A stretch of DNA of 64,000 nucleotides from Streptomyces sp. R41 (GCF_041053055.1 NZ_CP163443.1:6307001-6371000); one strand, 5' to 3'. Shown: positions 47,279 through 55,733, counted from the stretch's first letter. Notes: generated by a model from the sequence alone, not told the origin. Numbers and translations: made by a program.

Positions 47279-48252
47279 CGCGACTCCCCCCAGGCCGCCG
47301 ACAGCGCGGCCTTGCGGTACTTGATGAAGGCGGCCGACGGGTCGGACATGTACTGCCACGGGAACTCGGCGGCCCGGTCCTCGAGTTCGAGGAAGTGCGG
47401 GATCGCGTCGTCGTGATGGCCGCCGAGCGAGAAGGCGAGGGCGAACGCGCTGTGCGCGCCGATGCCGTGGAAGCCGGGCCGGTAGTCCTTGTGCAGCACG
47501 GACACCTGGGCCGCGAACCGCAGGTCGTCACGGACGGTCAGACCACGCATGTACGCGGCGCCCTCCGCGCTCTCCAGCTCCAGCCAGTGCTCCAGGTGCG
47601 CGAGGGCGACCAGGGCGCCGGAGTGCGAGCCGTCCGGGGCGGCGGCCGCGCACTCGCGGGCGAAGCCGTGCGCCGCCTCCCAGGAGCCGCTCCACTTGGG
47701 GCACAGGTTCTGCAGCAGCTGCGTCTGCGCCGGGTAGTGGTGCGGGTGGTGGGCGGCCAGCCGGTCGTAGCGGCGCCGGGCCTCGGTCTGCCCGAGCTCC
47801 AGGCCGCGCGCGGTGGTCACGCGGACCGTCCAGGCATGGGCGTACGAAGGGTGCTCCGCGCACACCTCGATCAGCAGCTGCTCCGCCCGCCGCAGCCATT
47901 CGTGGAACCGGTCGAACTGGTCCCGCGAGACATGCTGCGCGCGGGCACCGCTGCGGATGTCCCAGCCGATGCGCAGATAGCGGTCGGCGAGCAGCGTACG
48001 GGGCAGCGGGTCGCCGGGCAGGGCGGCCGCGGCCTGCTCCAGATATCGCTCCACCCCGTCGATTCCGGCCAGCACGCCCGACGCGAAGGAGCGCTGCTCC
48101 TCCGTGCCGAGGCCCGCGAAGAACGCCGCGGTGGCGGGCCAGTCGCCGTACGTCGCCGCGGTGCGCAGCGCGACGAGTTCGGGCAGGGTGTCGAACGGGT
48201 CGAAACGGGGTGGCGCGGATATGCCGCCCGCGCCGCCAGTTGTGCTGGTCAT
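47275..48252 (-). CDS. all-alpha, TPR-like protein of unknown function coupled to the M16 gene
   Basis: 325 residues, rich in Ala, Trp and His, with helical pairs such as WLRRAEQLLIEVCAEHPSYAHAW and RRYDRLAAHHPHHYPAQTQLLQNL that look like degenerate TPR repeats. No signal peptide or catalytic motif. The start at 48252 has GGGGGCGGAGG upstream. It shares a 4-nt overlap with the M16 gene and may regulate or assemble with that protein. Confidence 0.75.
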   Translation of the reverse strand: MTSTTGGAGGISAPPRFDPFDTLPELVALRTAATYGDWPATAAFFAGLGTEEQRSFASGVLAGIDGVERYLEQAAAALPGDPLPRTLLADRYLRIGWDIRSGARAQHVSRDQFDRFHEWLRRAEQLLIEVCAEHPSYAHAWTVRVTTARGLELGQTEARRRYDRLAAHHPHHYPAQTQLLQNLCPKWSGSWEAAHGFARECAAAAPDGSHSGALVALAHLEHWLELESAEGAAYMRGLTVRDDLRFAAQVSVLHKDYRPGFHGIGAHSAFALAFSLGGHHDDAIPHFLELEDRAAEFPWQYMSDPSAAFIKYRKAALSAAWGESR

Positions 48253-48393
48253 GCCTCCGCCCCCATGGCGTACGTGAATGTGTCCGCGCACCGGCAGGCC
48301 CCCCGTGCCTGTGCGCTCGATGTGAAGTCGCCGCAGGCTAGCAGGGGGGTGAGACATTCCCGTCGTGCGGACGGGCACCCGTGCCCCGCCCCT

Positions 48394-48399
48394 TAGGGT
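48394..48399 (+). promoter_or_regulatory. -10 element TAGGGT, leaderless promoter of acpS
   Basis: TAGGGT ends 7 nt before the ATG at 48407. Confidence 0.45.
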
Positions 48400-48406
48400 G
48401 CGAGGC

Positions 48407-48778
48407 ATGAGCATCATCGGGGTCGGTATCGACGTGGCCGAGATCGACCGGTTCCGGGCGTCGCTGGAGCGCACGCCGGGACTGGCCGAACGAGTCTTCC
48501 TCGAGCAGGAGTTGTACCTGCCGAGCGGTGAGCGCCGGGGCATCGCGTCCCTCGCCGCGCGCTTCGCCGCGAAGGAGGCGCTGGCCAAGGCGCTGGGCGC
48601 CCCGGCGGGTCTGTACTGGACCGACGCCGAGGTCTACGTCGAGGACAGCGGCCAGCCGCGCCTGCGGGTGAAGGGCACGGTGGCGGCCCGAGCAGCCGAA
48701 CTGGGCGTGCGCGCGTGGCACGTGTCGCTGAGTCATGACGCGGGGGTGGCTTCGGCGGTGGTGGTGGCGGAGGGGTAG
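48407..48778 (+). CDS. acpS: holo-[acyl-carrier-protein] synthase
   Basis: 123 residues. Transfers 4'-phosphopantetheine from CoA to Ser of the acyl carrier protein. [17 protein letters not shown] gives the Mg-binding Asp, and [14 protein letters not shown] the Glu and Lys. The start is the ATG 7 nt after TAGGGT. CoA from CoaA, encoded nearby, is its substrate. Confidence 0.96.
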   Translation: MSIIGVGIDVAEIDRFRASLERTPGLAERVFLEQELYLPSGERRGIASLAARFAAKEALAKALGAPAGLYWTDAEVYVEDSGQPRLRVKGTVAARAAELGVRAWHVSLSHDAGVASAVVVAEG

Positions 48779-49110
48779 GACGGGGGCTGCTGGTTGGGCG
48801 GGGCGGTGGTGGAGGGGCGCTTCGGCGGGGCGGTGGTGGGTGCGGCTGTTGTGCCTGGCCGTGGGGGTGCGAGGCCGGCTGTGGGTGCGTGGGTGCTTTG
48901 TGCTGGGTGTCGGCGCGGTGGTCCCCGCGGGCTGTGCCGAGTTCGGAAGGGCGCTTCGGCGGGGCCGTGGTGGTGGGCGCGGCTGTGGCTGCTGTGCCTG
49001 GCCGCGGGCGTGTGGGCGCGTGGCGGCGTCGCACGCGCCGTGGTGGGTTCGGACCGGCGTCGGTGCCTCGAAGGCGGCACGGCGGGCGTAGGTACGGGAG
49101 ACTCGGCGGT
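48779..49110. repeat. 332-bp acpS-nnr gap with an imperfect direct repeat
   Basis: GGGCGCTTCGGCGGGGC starts two related blocks of about 57-72 bp, at 48815-48871 and 48949-49020, both continuing through GTGGTGG, GCGGCTGT and TGTGCCTGGCCG. The plus-strand frames encode similar low-complexity peptides (GRFGGAVV...VPGRG) but without a credible start. No gene is called here. Confidence 0.6.
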
Positions 49111-50541
49111 ATGCGTACTGCGTACAGCGTGGAGACCGTAAGAACTGCCGAGCGGGAGCTGATGGCGCGGCTTCCCGAGGGGGCGTTGATGCAGCGCGCG
49201 GCCGCCGGACTGGCCGCGGCCTGCGCCGAGTTGCTGGGACGGGTGTACGGCAGCCGGGTCGTGCTGCTCATCGGCAGCGGCGACAACGGCGGCGACGCCC
49301 TCTACGCGGGGGCCCGCCTCGCCCGCCGCGGCGCGGGCGTCACCGCGGTGCTGCTCGCCCCCGAACGGACGCACGTCGGGGGGCTGGCGGCGCTGCGGCG
49401 GGCGGGGGGTACCTCGGCCGCACCGGCCGCCGCCGAGCGGCTCGTCCGGCGAGCCGACCTCGTCGTCGACGGCATCGTCGGAATCGGCGGCAAAGGCGGG
49501 CTGCGGCCCGATGCCGCGCCGCTGGCCGAGCTCGCCGCGGACTCCCGTGCCGCCGTGGTCGCCGTCGACCTGCCGAGCGGCATCGAGGCGGACACCGGGG
49601 AGGTCCTCGGCGCGGCGGTGCGAGCCGATCTGACGGTGACCTTCGGGACGCACAAGCCGGGGCTGCTCATCGATCCGGCACGCGGGTACGCCGGTTCCGT
49701 ACGCCTCGTCGACATCGGGCTAGAACTGCCCGCCGAGGCCGAGCTGGAGGCCCTGCAGCACGCGGATGTCGCGGCGCGGCTGCCGGTGCCCGGGGCGGAG
49801 AGCGACAAGTACCGGCGCGGTGTCGTCGGGATCGCCGCCGGATCCGCCCGCTATCCCGGGGCGGCGGTGCTCGCCGTGTCCGGTGCGCTGCGGGGCGGGG
49901 CGGGTGCGGTGCGGTACGTCGGCCCCGCGGGGGACGCGGTGATCGCGCGCTTCCCGGAGACCCTCGTCTCCCGCCAGGGGCCCGCGCGGGCCGGGCGGGT
50001 CCAGGCGTGGGTCGTGGGGCCCGGGGCCGGGGACGACGCGTCGGCCGTCGCGGAGGTGCTGGGGGCGGAGGTGCCGGTGCTGGTGGACGCGGACGGGTTG
50101 CGGCTCGCGGACCGGGACGCCGTACGTGCGCGGAGTGCGCCCACGCTGATGACCCCTCACGCTGGGGAGGCCGCCGCGCTGCTCGGGGTTTCGCGTGAGG
50201 CCGTGGAGGGGGCTCGGCTGGCTTCCGCGCGGGAGCTTGCGGGGGTGTACGGGGCGACGGTGTTGCTCAAGGGGGCGACGACGTTGGTGGCCGACGCGGG
50301 GGGTGGGGCTGTGCGGGTGAATCCCACGGGGACGGCTTGGCTGGCCACCGCGGGGAGTGGCGACGTGTTGTCCGGTCTTGCCGGGTCGCTGCTCGCGGCC
50401 GGGCTGTCCGCGCTGGACGCGGGGAGCGTTGCCGCGTACCTCCATGGGCTCGCGGGGCGCTTTGCCGCGGACGGGGCGCCTGCCGGAGCCCACGACGTGG
50501 CCTCCGCCATCCCGGACGCGTGGCGCGACGTTCGCGACTGA
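49111..50541 (+). CDS. nnr: bifunctional NAD(P)H-hydrate epimerase / dehydratase
   Basis: 476 residues. Repairs hydrated NAD(P)H. The N-terminal YjeF_N epimerase (residues 1-210) shows GSGDNGGDALYAGARLA and VDLPSGIEADTG. The C-terminal ribokinase-like dehydratase (about 230-470) shows TPHAGEAAALLG, VLLKGATTLVAD and the ATP-site GTAWLATAGSGDVLSGLAG. The ATG at 49111 begins RTAYSVETVRTAERE; upstream in-frame codons read through the repeat region. Confidence 0.95.
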   Translation: MRTAYSVETVRTAERELMARLPEGALMQRAAAGLAAACAELLGRVYGSRVVLLIGSGDNGGDALYAGARLARRGAGVTAVLLAPERTHVGGLAALRRAGGTSAAPAAAERLVRRADLVVDGIVGIGGKGGLRPDAAPLAELAADSRAAVVAVDLPSGIEADTGEVLGAAVRADLTVTFGTHKPGLLIDPARGYAGSVRLVDIGLELPAEAELEALQHADVAARLPVPGAESDKYRRGVVGIAAGSARYPGAAVLAVSGALRGGAGAVRYVGPAGDAVIARFPETLVSRQGPARAGRVQAWVVGPGAGDDASAVAEVLGAEVPVLVDADGLRLADRDAVRARSAPTLMTPHAGEAAALLGVSREAVEGARLASARELAGVYGATVLLKGATTLVADAGGGAVRVNPTGTAWLATAGSGDVLSGLAGSLLAAGLSALDAGSVAAYLHGLAGRFAADGAPAGAHDVASAIPDAWRDVRD

Positions 50542-50588
50542 ACGCCCGGGAGTTTCTTCGCCCCCTCCGCCCCTACCCGTTCCCGTAC

Positions 50589-50609
50589 CTGGGGGGCTTC
50601 GCCCCCCAG
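50589..50609. repeat. GC-rich hairpin after nnr
   Basis: CTGGGGGGC-TTC-GCCCCCCAG, a 9-bp stem. It commonly precedes the GTCGCGCAGTTCCCCGCGCC element in Streptomyces, as it does here. Likely terminator for nnr. Confidence 0.6.
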
Positions 50610-50650
50610 ACCCCCTGGGTTGTTCTTTTGGTGCGGGTGCGTGGGGGCTT

Positions 50651-50682
50651 GTCGCGCAGTTCCCCGCGCCCCTTACGGGGCG
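50651..50682. repeat. dispersed Streptomyces GC-rich hairpin element (copy 2)
   Basis: The longest copy, starting GTCGCGCAGTTCCCCGC; the terminal CGCCCC-TTAC-GGGGCG forms a hairpin. Lies between nnr and the L,D-transpeptidase gene. Confidence 0.6.
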
Positions 50683-50767
50683 GCAGATCTTAAAGCCTTG
50701 GCCGAACGGGGGACCCGGGCCGCGCGGCTCACCCGGATTCGGGGCCCCGTTGCGTATGGCTGATCGC

Positions 50768-51661
50768 ATGATGATCAGACGTATGAGGTGCCGGAGCGCG
50801 GCGGCGGTGCTCGCGCTGGTGGCCGTGTTGCCCGTTGAGAGTGCCGTGGCGGAGAGTGGCCCCCCTGCCCCCGGTCCGGTGAGTGAGTTGGTGCCCGGCG
50901 TGGCCCCGGGTCCGCATCAGCCGTGGCAGATCGACACACCGGACCAGATGCTCGCGCCGAAGGTGTACACCCCCACCGCCGCGGAGGACGCCGTCGAGCC
51001 ACGGAACGCGCCGGCCAGAACGGACGCGCTCATCGAGTACGTACCGCTCAGCGACGCCGCCGCGGGCAAGGCCGTGACGTGCAGCAAACGGACGGGGCCG
51101 TATCAGCGGCAGGTGGAGCGTTGGCTGAAGCGGAAGGTGGACGGGAAGCAGTCCTCGGCCGATTGTGTGGCGATTCGGGCGTTTCAGACGCGGTATGGGA
51201 TCAAACCGAACAGCGGGTTCGCCGGGCCCGTCACCTGGGCCCATATGCAGCTGCTCGCGGCGAAGAAGAACCCGAACGCGGCAGGAAAGTGTCCCGTCCG
51301 GACGTACCGCGTCGCCTGCGTGGACCTGACCCGTCAGCTCGCCTGGGCGCAGAAGGGGAAGAAGGTGCTGTGGGGGCCGGTTCCGATGCGGAGCGGGCGG
51401 GCCGGGTACCGGACCCGTACGGGCTGGTTCAAGATCTACTGGAAGCACAAGAACCACTGGTCGTCGCTGTACAACAGCCCCATGCCGTACAGCCAGTTCT
51501 TCAGCGGCGGACAGGCCTTCCACGCCATCTACGGCAGCATCTACAACCCCAACGGCTCGTGGGGCTGCGTCAATCTGCGCCTGGCCGACGCCCGCAAACT
51601 GTGGAGCGTCACGAAGACGGGCGACCACGTGTACGTGTGGGGACGCAGGGCCGGCACCTGA
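50768..51661 (+). CDS. secreted L,D-transpeptidase (YkuD) with peptidoglycan-binding-like domain
   Basis: 297 residues. Signal peptide MMIRRMRCRSAAAVLALVAV...AVA, a Pro-rich spacer, a PG-binding-1-like helical region (ERWLKRKVDG...VAIRAFQTRYGIKPNSGFAG) and a C-terminal YkuD domain. The catalytic stretch is AFHAIYGS then NGSWGCVNLRLADARKLW: the nucleophile Cys and both Gly are kept, but Trp replaces the usual His of SHGC. These enzymes make 3-3 peptidoglycan cross-links or attach proteins. An ATG 12 bp upstream (50756) is also possible; neither has a good Shine-Dalgarno. Confidence 0.88.
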   Translation: MMIRRMRCRSAAAVLALVAVLPVESAVAESGPPAPGPVSELVPGVAPGPHQPWQIDTPDQMLAPKVYTPTAAEDAVEPRNAPARTDALIEYVPLSDAAAGKAVTCSKRTGPYQRQVERWLKRKVDGKQSSADCVAIRAFQTRYGIKPNSGFAGPVTWAHMQLLAAKKNPNAAGKCPVRTYRVACVDLTRQLAWAQKGKKVLWGPVPMRSGRAGYRTRTGWFKIYWKHKNHWSSLYNSPMPYSQFFSGGQAFHAIYGSIYNPNGSWGCVNLRLADARKLWSVTKTGDHVYVWGRRAGT

Positions 51662-51738
51662 TGTCGGACGGCCAGACGGCCCCCTACGGGTACCGGCGCC
51701 GGGGCGCTGTCAGCCCCCTCTGAGACACTGGGGGCGCG

Positions 51739-52896
51739 ATGAACGAGACAGCACCCCTGCGCGCCCGCGCCGAGATCGACCTGGCAGCCCTGCGGGCCAA
51801 CGTGCGGACCCTGCGCGCCCACGCGCCGTCCGCGGCCGTGATGGCCGTGGTCAAGTCCGACGCGTACGGCCACGGGGCGGTGCCGTGTGCCCGCGCGGCG
51901 CGCGAGGCGGGCGCCACCTGGCTCGGCACCGCCACCCCCGAGGAGGCCCTCGCGCTGCGCGCGGCCGGACTCGAAGGGCGGATCATGTGCTGGCTCTGGA
52001 CCCCCGGCGGTCCCTGGAGGCAGGCCATCGAGGCCGATCTCGACGTGTCGGTGAGTGGCATGTGGGCGCTTCGGGAAGTGGTGCGGGCGGCCCGGGAGGC
52101 CGGCGCGCCCGCCCGCGTCCAGCTCAAGGCCGACACCGGCCTCGGGCGCAATGGATGTCAGCCCGCCGACTGGCCCGAGCTCGTCGCACAGGCCCTGAGC
52201 GCCGAGGCCCAGGGGCTGATCACCGTCACCGGGCTCTGGTCGCACTTCGCCTGTGCCGACGAGCCGGGTCACCCTTCCATCCAGGCCCAACTCACCCGTT
52301 TCCGCGAGATGGTGGCGTACGCCGAGGAGCAGGGCGTCCGCCCCGAGGTGCGGCACATCGCCAACTCGCCCGCCACGCTGACCCTTCCCGAGACCCACTT
52401 CGACCTCGTCCGCACGGGCATCGCGGTCTACGGCATCTCGCCGAGCCCCGAGCTCGGCACCCCGGCCGACTTCGGGCTGCGCCCGGTGATGACGCTGAGC
52501 GCGTCGCTCGCGCTGGTGAAGCACGTTCCCGGGGGGCACGGCGTCAGCTACGGGCACCACTACACCACGCCCGGCGACACCACCCTCGGCCTCGTGCCCG
52601 TCGGCTACGCGGACGGCATCCCGCGCCACGCCTCCGGCACCGGCCCGGTGCTGGTCGGCGGCAAATGGCGTACGGTCGCCGGCCGGGTCGCGATGGACCA
52701 GTTCGTCGTCGATCTCGGCGGGGACGAGCCGGAGCCCGGCGCGGAGGCGGTCCTGTTCGGCCCGGGCGACCGCGGCGAGCCGACCGCCGAGGACTGGGCC
52801 CGGGCGGCGGGCACGATCGCATACGAAATCGTCACCCGGATCGGAACCCGCGTTCCGCGCGTCTACGTGAATGTGAATGAGGAACGAGACGGGTAA
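51739..52896 (+). CDS. alr: alanine racemase
   Basis: 385 residues. PLP enzyme giving D-Ala for the cell wall. AVVKSDAYGHGAVPCAR holds the PLP Lys near residue 38; HVPGGHGVSYGHHYTT holds the second catalytic Tyr; VAMDQFVVDLG and RHIANSPATL are conserved. ATG preceded by GGGGGCGCG. It lies 55 bp ahead of the hydrolase gene, probably in one operon with it and tsaE. Confidence 0.96.
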   Translation: MNETAPLRARAEIDLAALRANVRTLRAHAPSAAVMAVVKSDAYGHGAVPCARAAREAGATWLGTATPEEALALRAAGLEGRIMCWLWTPGGPWRQAIEADLDVSVSGMWALREVVRAAREAGAPARVQLKADTGLGRNGCQPADWPELVAQALSAEAQGLITVTGLWSHFACADEPGHPSIQAQLTRFREMVAYAEEQGVRPEVRHIANSPATLTLPETHFDLVRTGIAVYGISPSPELGTPADFGLRPVMTLSASLALVKHVPGGHGVSYGHHYTTPGDTTLGLVPVGYADGIPRHASGTGPVLVGGKWRTVAGRVAMDQFVVDLGGDEPEPGAEAVLFGPGDRGEPTAEDWARAAGTIAYEIVTRIGTRVPRVYVNVNEERDG

Positions 52897-52951
52897 CACC
52901 CACTGACAGAGCAGAACCCGGCGGCGAGCGAAGAACGAAGAGGAGCGGGAC

Positions 52952-54187
52952 GTGAGCGAGAGCAGCGCGGAGGTCGTCGCGAGTGCGGCCTCGGCGGCCG
53001 CCGCCTCCGCCGGGAACTGGCGCAAGGCCGGTGTCGTGGGCGCCGCGATAGGCGTCGTCGCGGCGGGCGCCGCCGCCGGAGTCGCCATAGAGCGGCTCAC
53101 GGTCGGCCGCGGCATGCGCCAGAAGGCCCGCCTCGCCCTCGACTCGGCGGGCCCGTACGGCTCGCTGCGCGGCACCCCCGGCAAGGCGTACGCCGATGAC
53201 GGCACCGAGCTGTATTACGAGGTCGACGACGCCGAGCCGGAGGCCCCGCTCGCCCCGCGCCGCCGCCGGCTCTTCGGCCGCAAGGCCCCGGCCCCCGTCA
53301 CCGTCGTCTTCAGCCACGGCTACTGCCTCAACCAGGACTCCTGGCACTTCCAGCGTGCCGCGCTGCGCGGTGTGGTGCGCACCGTGCACTGGGACCAGCG
53401 CAGCCACGGGCGGTCCGGGCGGGGCGTCGCCCAGACGGATGAGGGAAAGCCGGTCACCATCGACCAGCTCGGGCGTGACCTGAAGGCCGTCATCGACGCG
53501 GCCGTGCCGGACGGGCCGATCGTGCTGGTCGGGCATTCCATGGGCGGCATGACCGTCATGGCCCTCGCCGACCAGTTCCCCGAGCTGATCCGCGACCGGG
53601 TCGTCGCCGTCGCCCTCGTCGGCACGTCGTCGGGGCGGCTCGGCGAGGTCAACTTCGGGCTGCCCGTCGCGGGCGTCAACGCGGTGCGGCGCGTGCTGCC
53701 CGGCGTACTGAAGGCGCTCGGGCAGCAGGCCGCCCTGGTGGAGAAGGGGCGAAGGGCCACGGCCGATCTGTTCGCCGGGGTCATCAAGCGGTACTCGTTC
53801 GCCACCCGGGACGTCGATCCCGCGGTCGAGCGGTTCGCCGAGCGGATGATCGAGAGCACTCCGATCGACGTGGTCGCCGAGTTCTATCCGGCGTTCACCG
53901 AGCACGACAAGACCGCCGCGCTCACGCACTTCACCGAGATGCCCGTCCTCGTCCTCGCCGGGGTCAAGGACCTGGTGACCCCGAGTGAGCACAGCGAGGC
54001 GATCGCCGACCTGCTGCCGGACGCCGAGCTGGTGCTCGTACCCGACGCCGGGCACCTGGTGATGCTGGAGCACCCCGAGGTCGTCATAGACCGTCTCGCA
54101 GACCTCCTCATGCGCGCGGGCGCGGTCCCGGCAGGGGCTACCGTGGGTGGCTATGGAAGCACCAGCAGCACCGCACAACCCGGCTGA
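52952..54187 (+). CDS. alpha/beta hydrolase with N-terminal membrane anchor
   Basis: 411 residues. Residues about 22-45 are hydrophobic (AGVVGAAIGVVAAGAAAGVAI), a likely anchor. The hydrolase fold begins near residue 115 with VVFSHGYCLNQDSW; nucleophile elbow LVGHSMGGM; Asp in LVLAGVKDLVTP; His in VPDAGHLVML. The natural substrate is unknown, but the alr-hydrolase-tsaE order is widely kept in Streptomyces. GTG start 9 nt after AGGAG. Its end overlaps tsaE by 35 nt. Confidence 0.88.
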   Translation: MSESSAEVVASAASAAAASAGNWRKAGVVGAAIGVVAAGAAAGVAIERLTVGRGMRQKARLALDSAGPYGSLRGTPGKAYADDGTELYYEVDDAEPEAPLAPRRRRLFGRKAPAPVTVVFSHGYCLNQDSWHFQRAALRGVVRTVHWDQRSHGRSGRGVAQTDEGKPVTIDQLGRDLKAVIDAAVPDGPIVLVGHSMGGMTVMALADQFPELIRDRVVAVALVGTSSGRLGEVNFGLPVAGVNAVRRVLPGVLKALGQQAALVEKGRRATADLFAGVIKRYSFATRDVDPAVERFAERMIESTPIDVVAEFYPAFTEHDKTAALTHFTEMPVLVLAGVKDLVTPSEHSEAIADLLPDAELVLVPDAGHLVMLEHPEVVIDRLADLLMRAGAVPAGATVGGYGSTSSTAQPG

Positions 54188-54686
54188 GTCCGCGCAGGAC
54201 GGCGTCAGCCTGCAGATCACCGTCAACTCCCCCGAACAGATGCAGGAGTTGGGCCGCCGACTCGCCAAGCTGCTGCGCGCGGGCGACCTCGTCCTGCTGA
54301 ACGGGGAGCTCGGCGCGGGCAAGACCACGCTGGCCCGCGGGCTCGGCGAGGAGCTCGGCGTCCGGGGCGCGGTCACCTCCCCGACCTTCGTCATCGCGCG
54401 CGTGCACCCCTCTCTCGGGGACGGTCCGCCGCTCGTCCACGTGGACGCGTACCGCCTGGGTGGCGGGCTCGACGAGATGGAGGACCTCGACCTCGACGTC
54501 TCGCTCTGCGACTCGGTGATCGTCGTGGAGTGGGGCGAGGGCAAGGTCGAGGAGCTGACCGACGACCGGCTGCAAGTCGTCATCCACCGGGCCGTCGGGG
54601 ACACGACCGACGAGGTACGGCACGTCACGCTGACGGGGCTCGGCGAGCGCTGGGCGGCGGCCGATCTGAGCGTGCTGTCGGCCTGA
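54153..54686 (+). CDS. tsaE: tRNA threonylcarbamoyladenosine biosynthesis ATPase TsaE
   Basis: 177 residues. ATPase that cycles the TsaB-TsaD complex making t6A37 in ANN-decoding tRNAs. Walker A is GELGAGKTTLARGLG; TSPTFVI, HVDAYRLGGG and VVEWGEG are TsaE signatures. The ATG at 54153 is 8 nt from a TACCGT hexamer; a GTG 6 bp upstream is an alternative. Confidence 0.95.
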   Translation: MEAPAAPHNPAESAQDGVSLQITVNSPEQMQELGRRLAKLLRAGDLVLLNGELGAGKTTLARGLGEELGVRGAVTSPTFVIARVHPSLGDGPPLVHVDAYRLGGGLDEMEDLDLDVSLCDSVIVVEWGEGKVEELTDDRLQVVIHRAVGDTTDEVRHVTLTGLGERWAAADLSVLSA

Positions 54687-54836
54687 TCGGTGCGGCGTGC
54701 TTCCGGCTGCCCGGCCACCGCCTCCCGGCCTGGGCGTTCGTAGGTTCCGACCAGTTCTGCATGAAGGTTCCGACAAGACGTCGGCAAGATATTGCGTTCG
54801 GCATCCCGGCCGTGGTCACATGGACATCAGTCCGTA

Positions 54837-54852
54837 GTTAGGTCTACCTAAC
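54837..54852. promoter_or_regulatory. palindrome GTTAGGT-CT-ACCTAAC, possible operator
   Basis: Perfect 7-nt arms with a 2-nt centre, 34 bp before the 59-residue gene. The half-sites equal those of the DmdR/IdeR iron box, but the canonical spacing (7 nt) is not kept. Confidence 0.45.
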
Positions 54853-54885
54853 CACGCTTGGCCCCCGAAGCCCCAGGAGGCGTCC

Positions 54886-55065
54886 ATGCCGGCTTCAGAA
54901 CGTGACGTGCCGGCGCAGCCGAGCGTGATGGCCGGGGTGTCGATGCGGGATCTGCTGGCGTCGTGCGCCGCGGCCGAGGCGGTGTCGAGGCCGCCGCGCG
55001 AGCCCGCGCCCTGCGCGACGGAGCCCGTGGAGGCGCCGCGCGTACGGCGCCAGGAGGCGGCGTAA
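54886..55065 (+). CDS. small protein of unknown function (59 residues)
   Basis: 59 residues; starts MPASERDVPAQPSVMAG, contains MRDLLASCAAAEAV, then a Pro/Arg-rich tail. A perfect AGGAGG lies 5 nt before the ATG, codon use is typical of the genome, and a palindrome precedes it, so translation is likely. It has two Cys (SCAAA and PCATE). No family recognised. It lies between tsaE and the convergent YkuD-like gene, whose stop is only 3 bp away. Confidence 0.7.
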   Translation: MPASERDVPAQPSVMAGVSMRDLLASCAAAEAVSRPPREPAPCATEPVEAPRVRRQEAA

Positions 55066-55068
55066 CCG

Positions 55069-55623
55069 CTACTGGATGACGACGACCTTCACGCCGATCG
55101 TCGCGAACGCCCACATCGCGTTGCCGTCCGCGCGGGACTCGCGGATGCCGCCGAGCTTCTTCGAGGAGTCCGGCGCGGCCGTCGAGCCGTTCACCGCCGC
55201 GCTGAAGCCGATCGCCAAGCCGTCGACCAGCGTGAACCGTACGACGTGCTCGATCTCCACCCCGTCCGATCCGGTGACCTCACGGTTGCGCGACGTGACC
55301 GCGTAGGTGCCGGCGGCCGGGTCGACCGTGCCCGGGGTGACCTTGAAGGTGCGCTGGACCTTGTTGCTCGCGCCGACCAGCCACACGCGGTCGTCGTCGG
55401 TCGAGTAGACGACCCGCTCACCGGTGCCGGACCGGGCGGGCAGCGCCGCGGGGTTCTTCTTGTCCCGGGGGGCCTTGGAGACGGAGGCCTTGGGTGACGC
55501 GCTCGTCTGCGGTTTGCCCAAGGTGTCCGGCACGTTCGCGGACGCCTGGTAGGCGAGGAAGCTGACTGCGGCGATCGCCGCCACGGTGAGCCCGGCCACG
55601 AATCCCGAGCTGCTCCTAGCCAC
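55069..55623 (-). CDS. membrane-anchored YkuD-like protein lacking catalytic residues
   Basis: 184 residues. One N-terminal transmembrane helix (GFVAGLTVAAIAAVSFLAY), a Ser/Lys/Pro linker, and a C-terminal domain whose order resembles L,D-transpeptidases: RVWLVGASNKVQRTFKVTPG, PAAGTYAV, GLAIGFSAA (where IHGT would be) and GGIRESRADGNAMWAFATIGVKVVVI (where HGCIRM...LW..V..GT.V.I would be). The catalytic His and Cys are absent. It may bind the cell wall or act structurally. GTG start. The fold assignment is an inference. Confidence 0.72.
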   Translation of the reverse strand: MARSSSGFVAGLTVAAIAAVSFLAYQASANVPDTLGKPQTSASPKASVSKAPRDKKNPAALPARSGTGERVVYSTDDDRVWLVGASNKVQRTFKVTPGTVDPAAGTYAVTSRNREVTGSDGVEIEHVVRFTLVDGLAIGFSAAVNGSTAAPDSSKKLGGIRESRADGNAMWAFATIGVKVVVIQ

Positions 55624-55721
55624 CTTGTGTGCCCACCTCTCGTACCGCGTACGTCTTTGTTGTGACGGTAGCAGCAGGGGAGCGGCGGACCTGGGCGGCC
55701 GTGCCTTGGCCTCCGGCGCCG

Positions 55722-55727
55722 TAGGCT
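55722..55727 (+). promoter_or_regulatory. -10 element TAGGCT, leaderless promoter of tsaB
   Basis: TAGGCT ends 6 nt before the GTG at 55734. Confidence 0.5.
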
Positions 55728-55733
55728 GTTTGC

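Noticed and set aside
48779..49110. Small protein-coding gene with GRFGGAVV repeats between acpS and nnr
   Set aside because: No credible start, low complexity in all frames, and the repeats differ by insertions that shift frame.
54837..54852. Canonical DmdR/IdeR iron box
   Set aside because: The half-sites match but the centre is 2 nt, not 7, so it is reported only as a palindrome.
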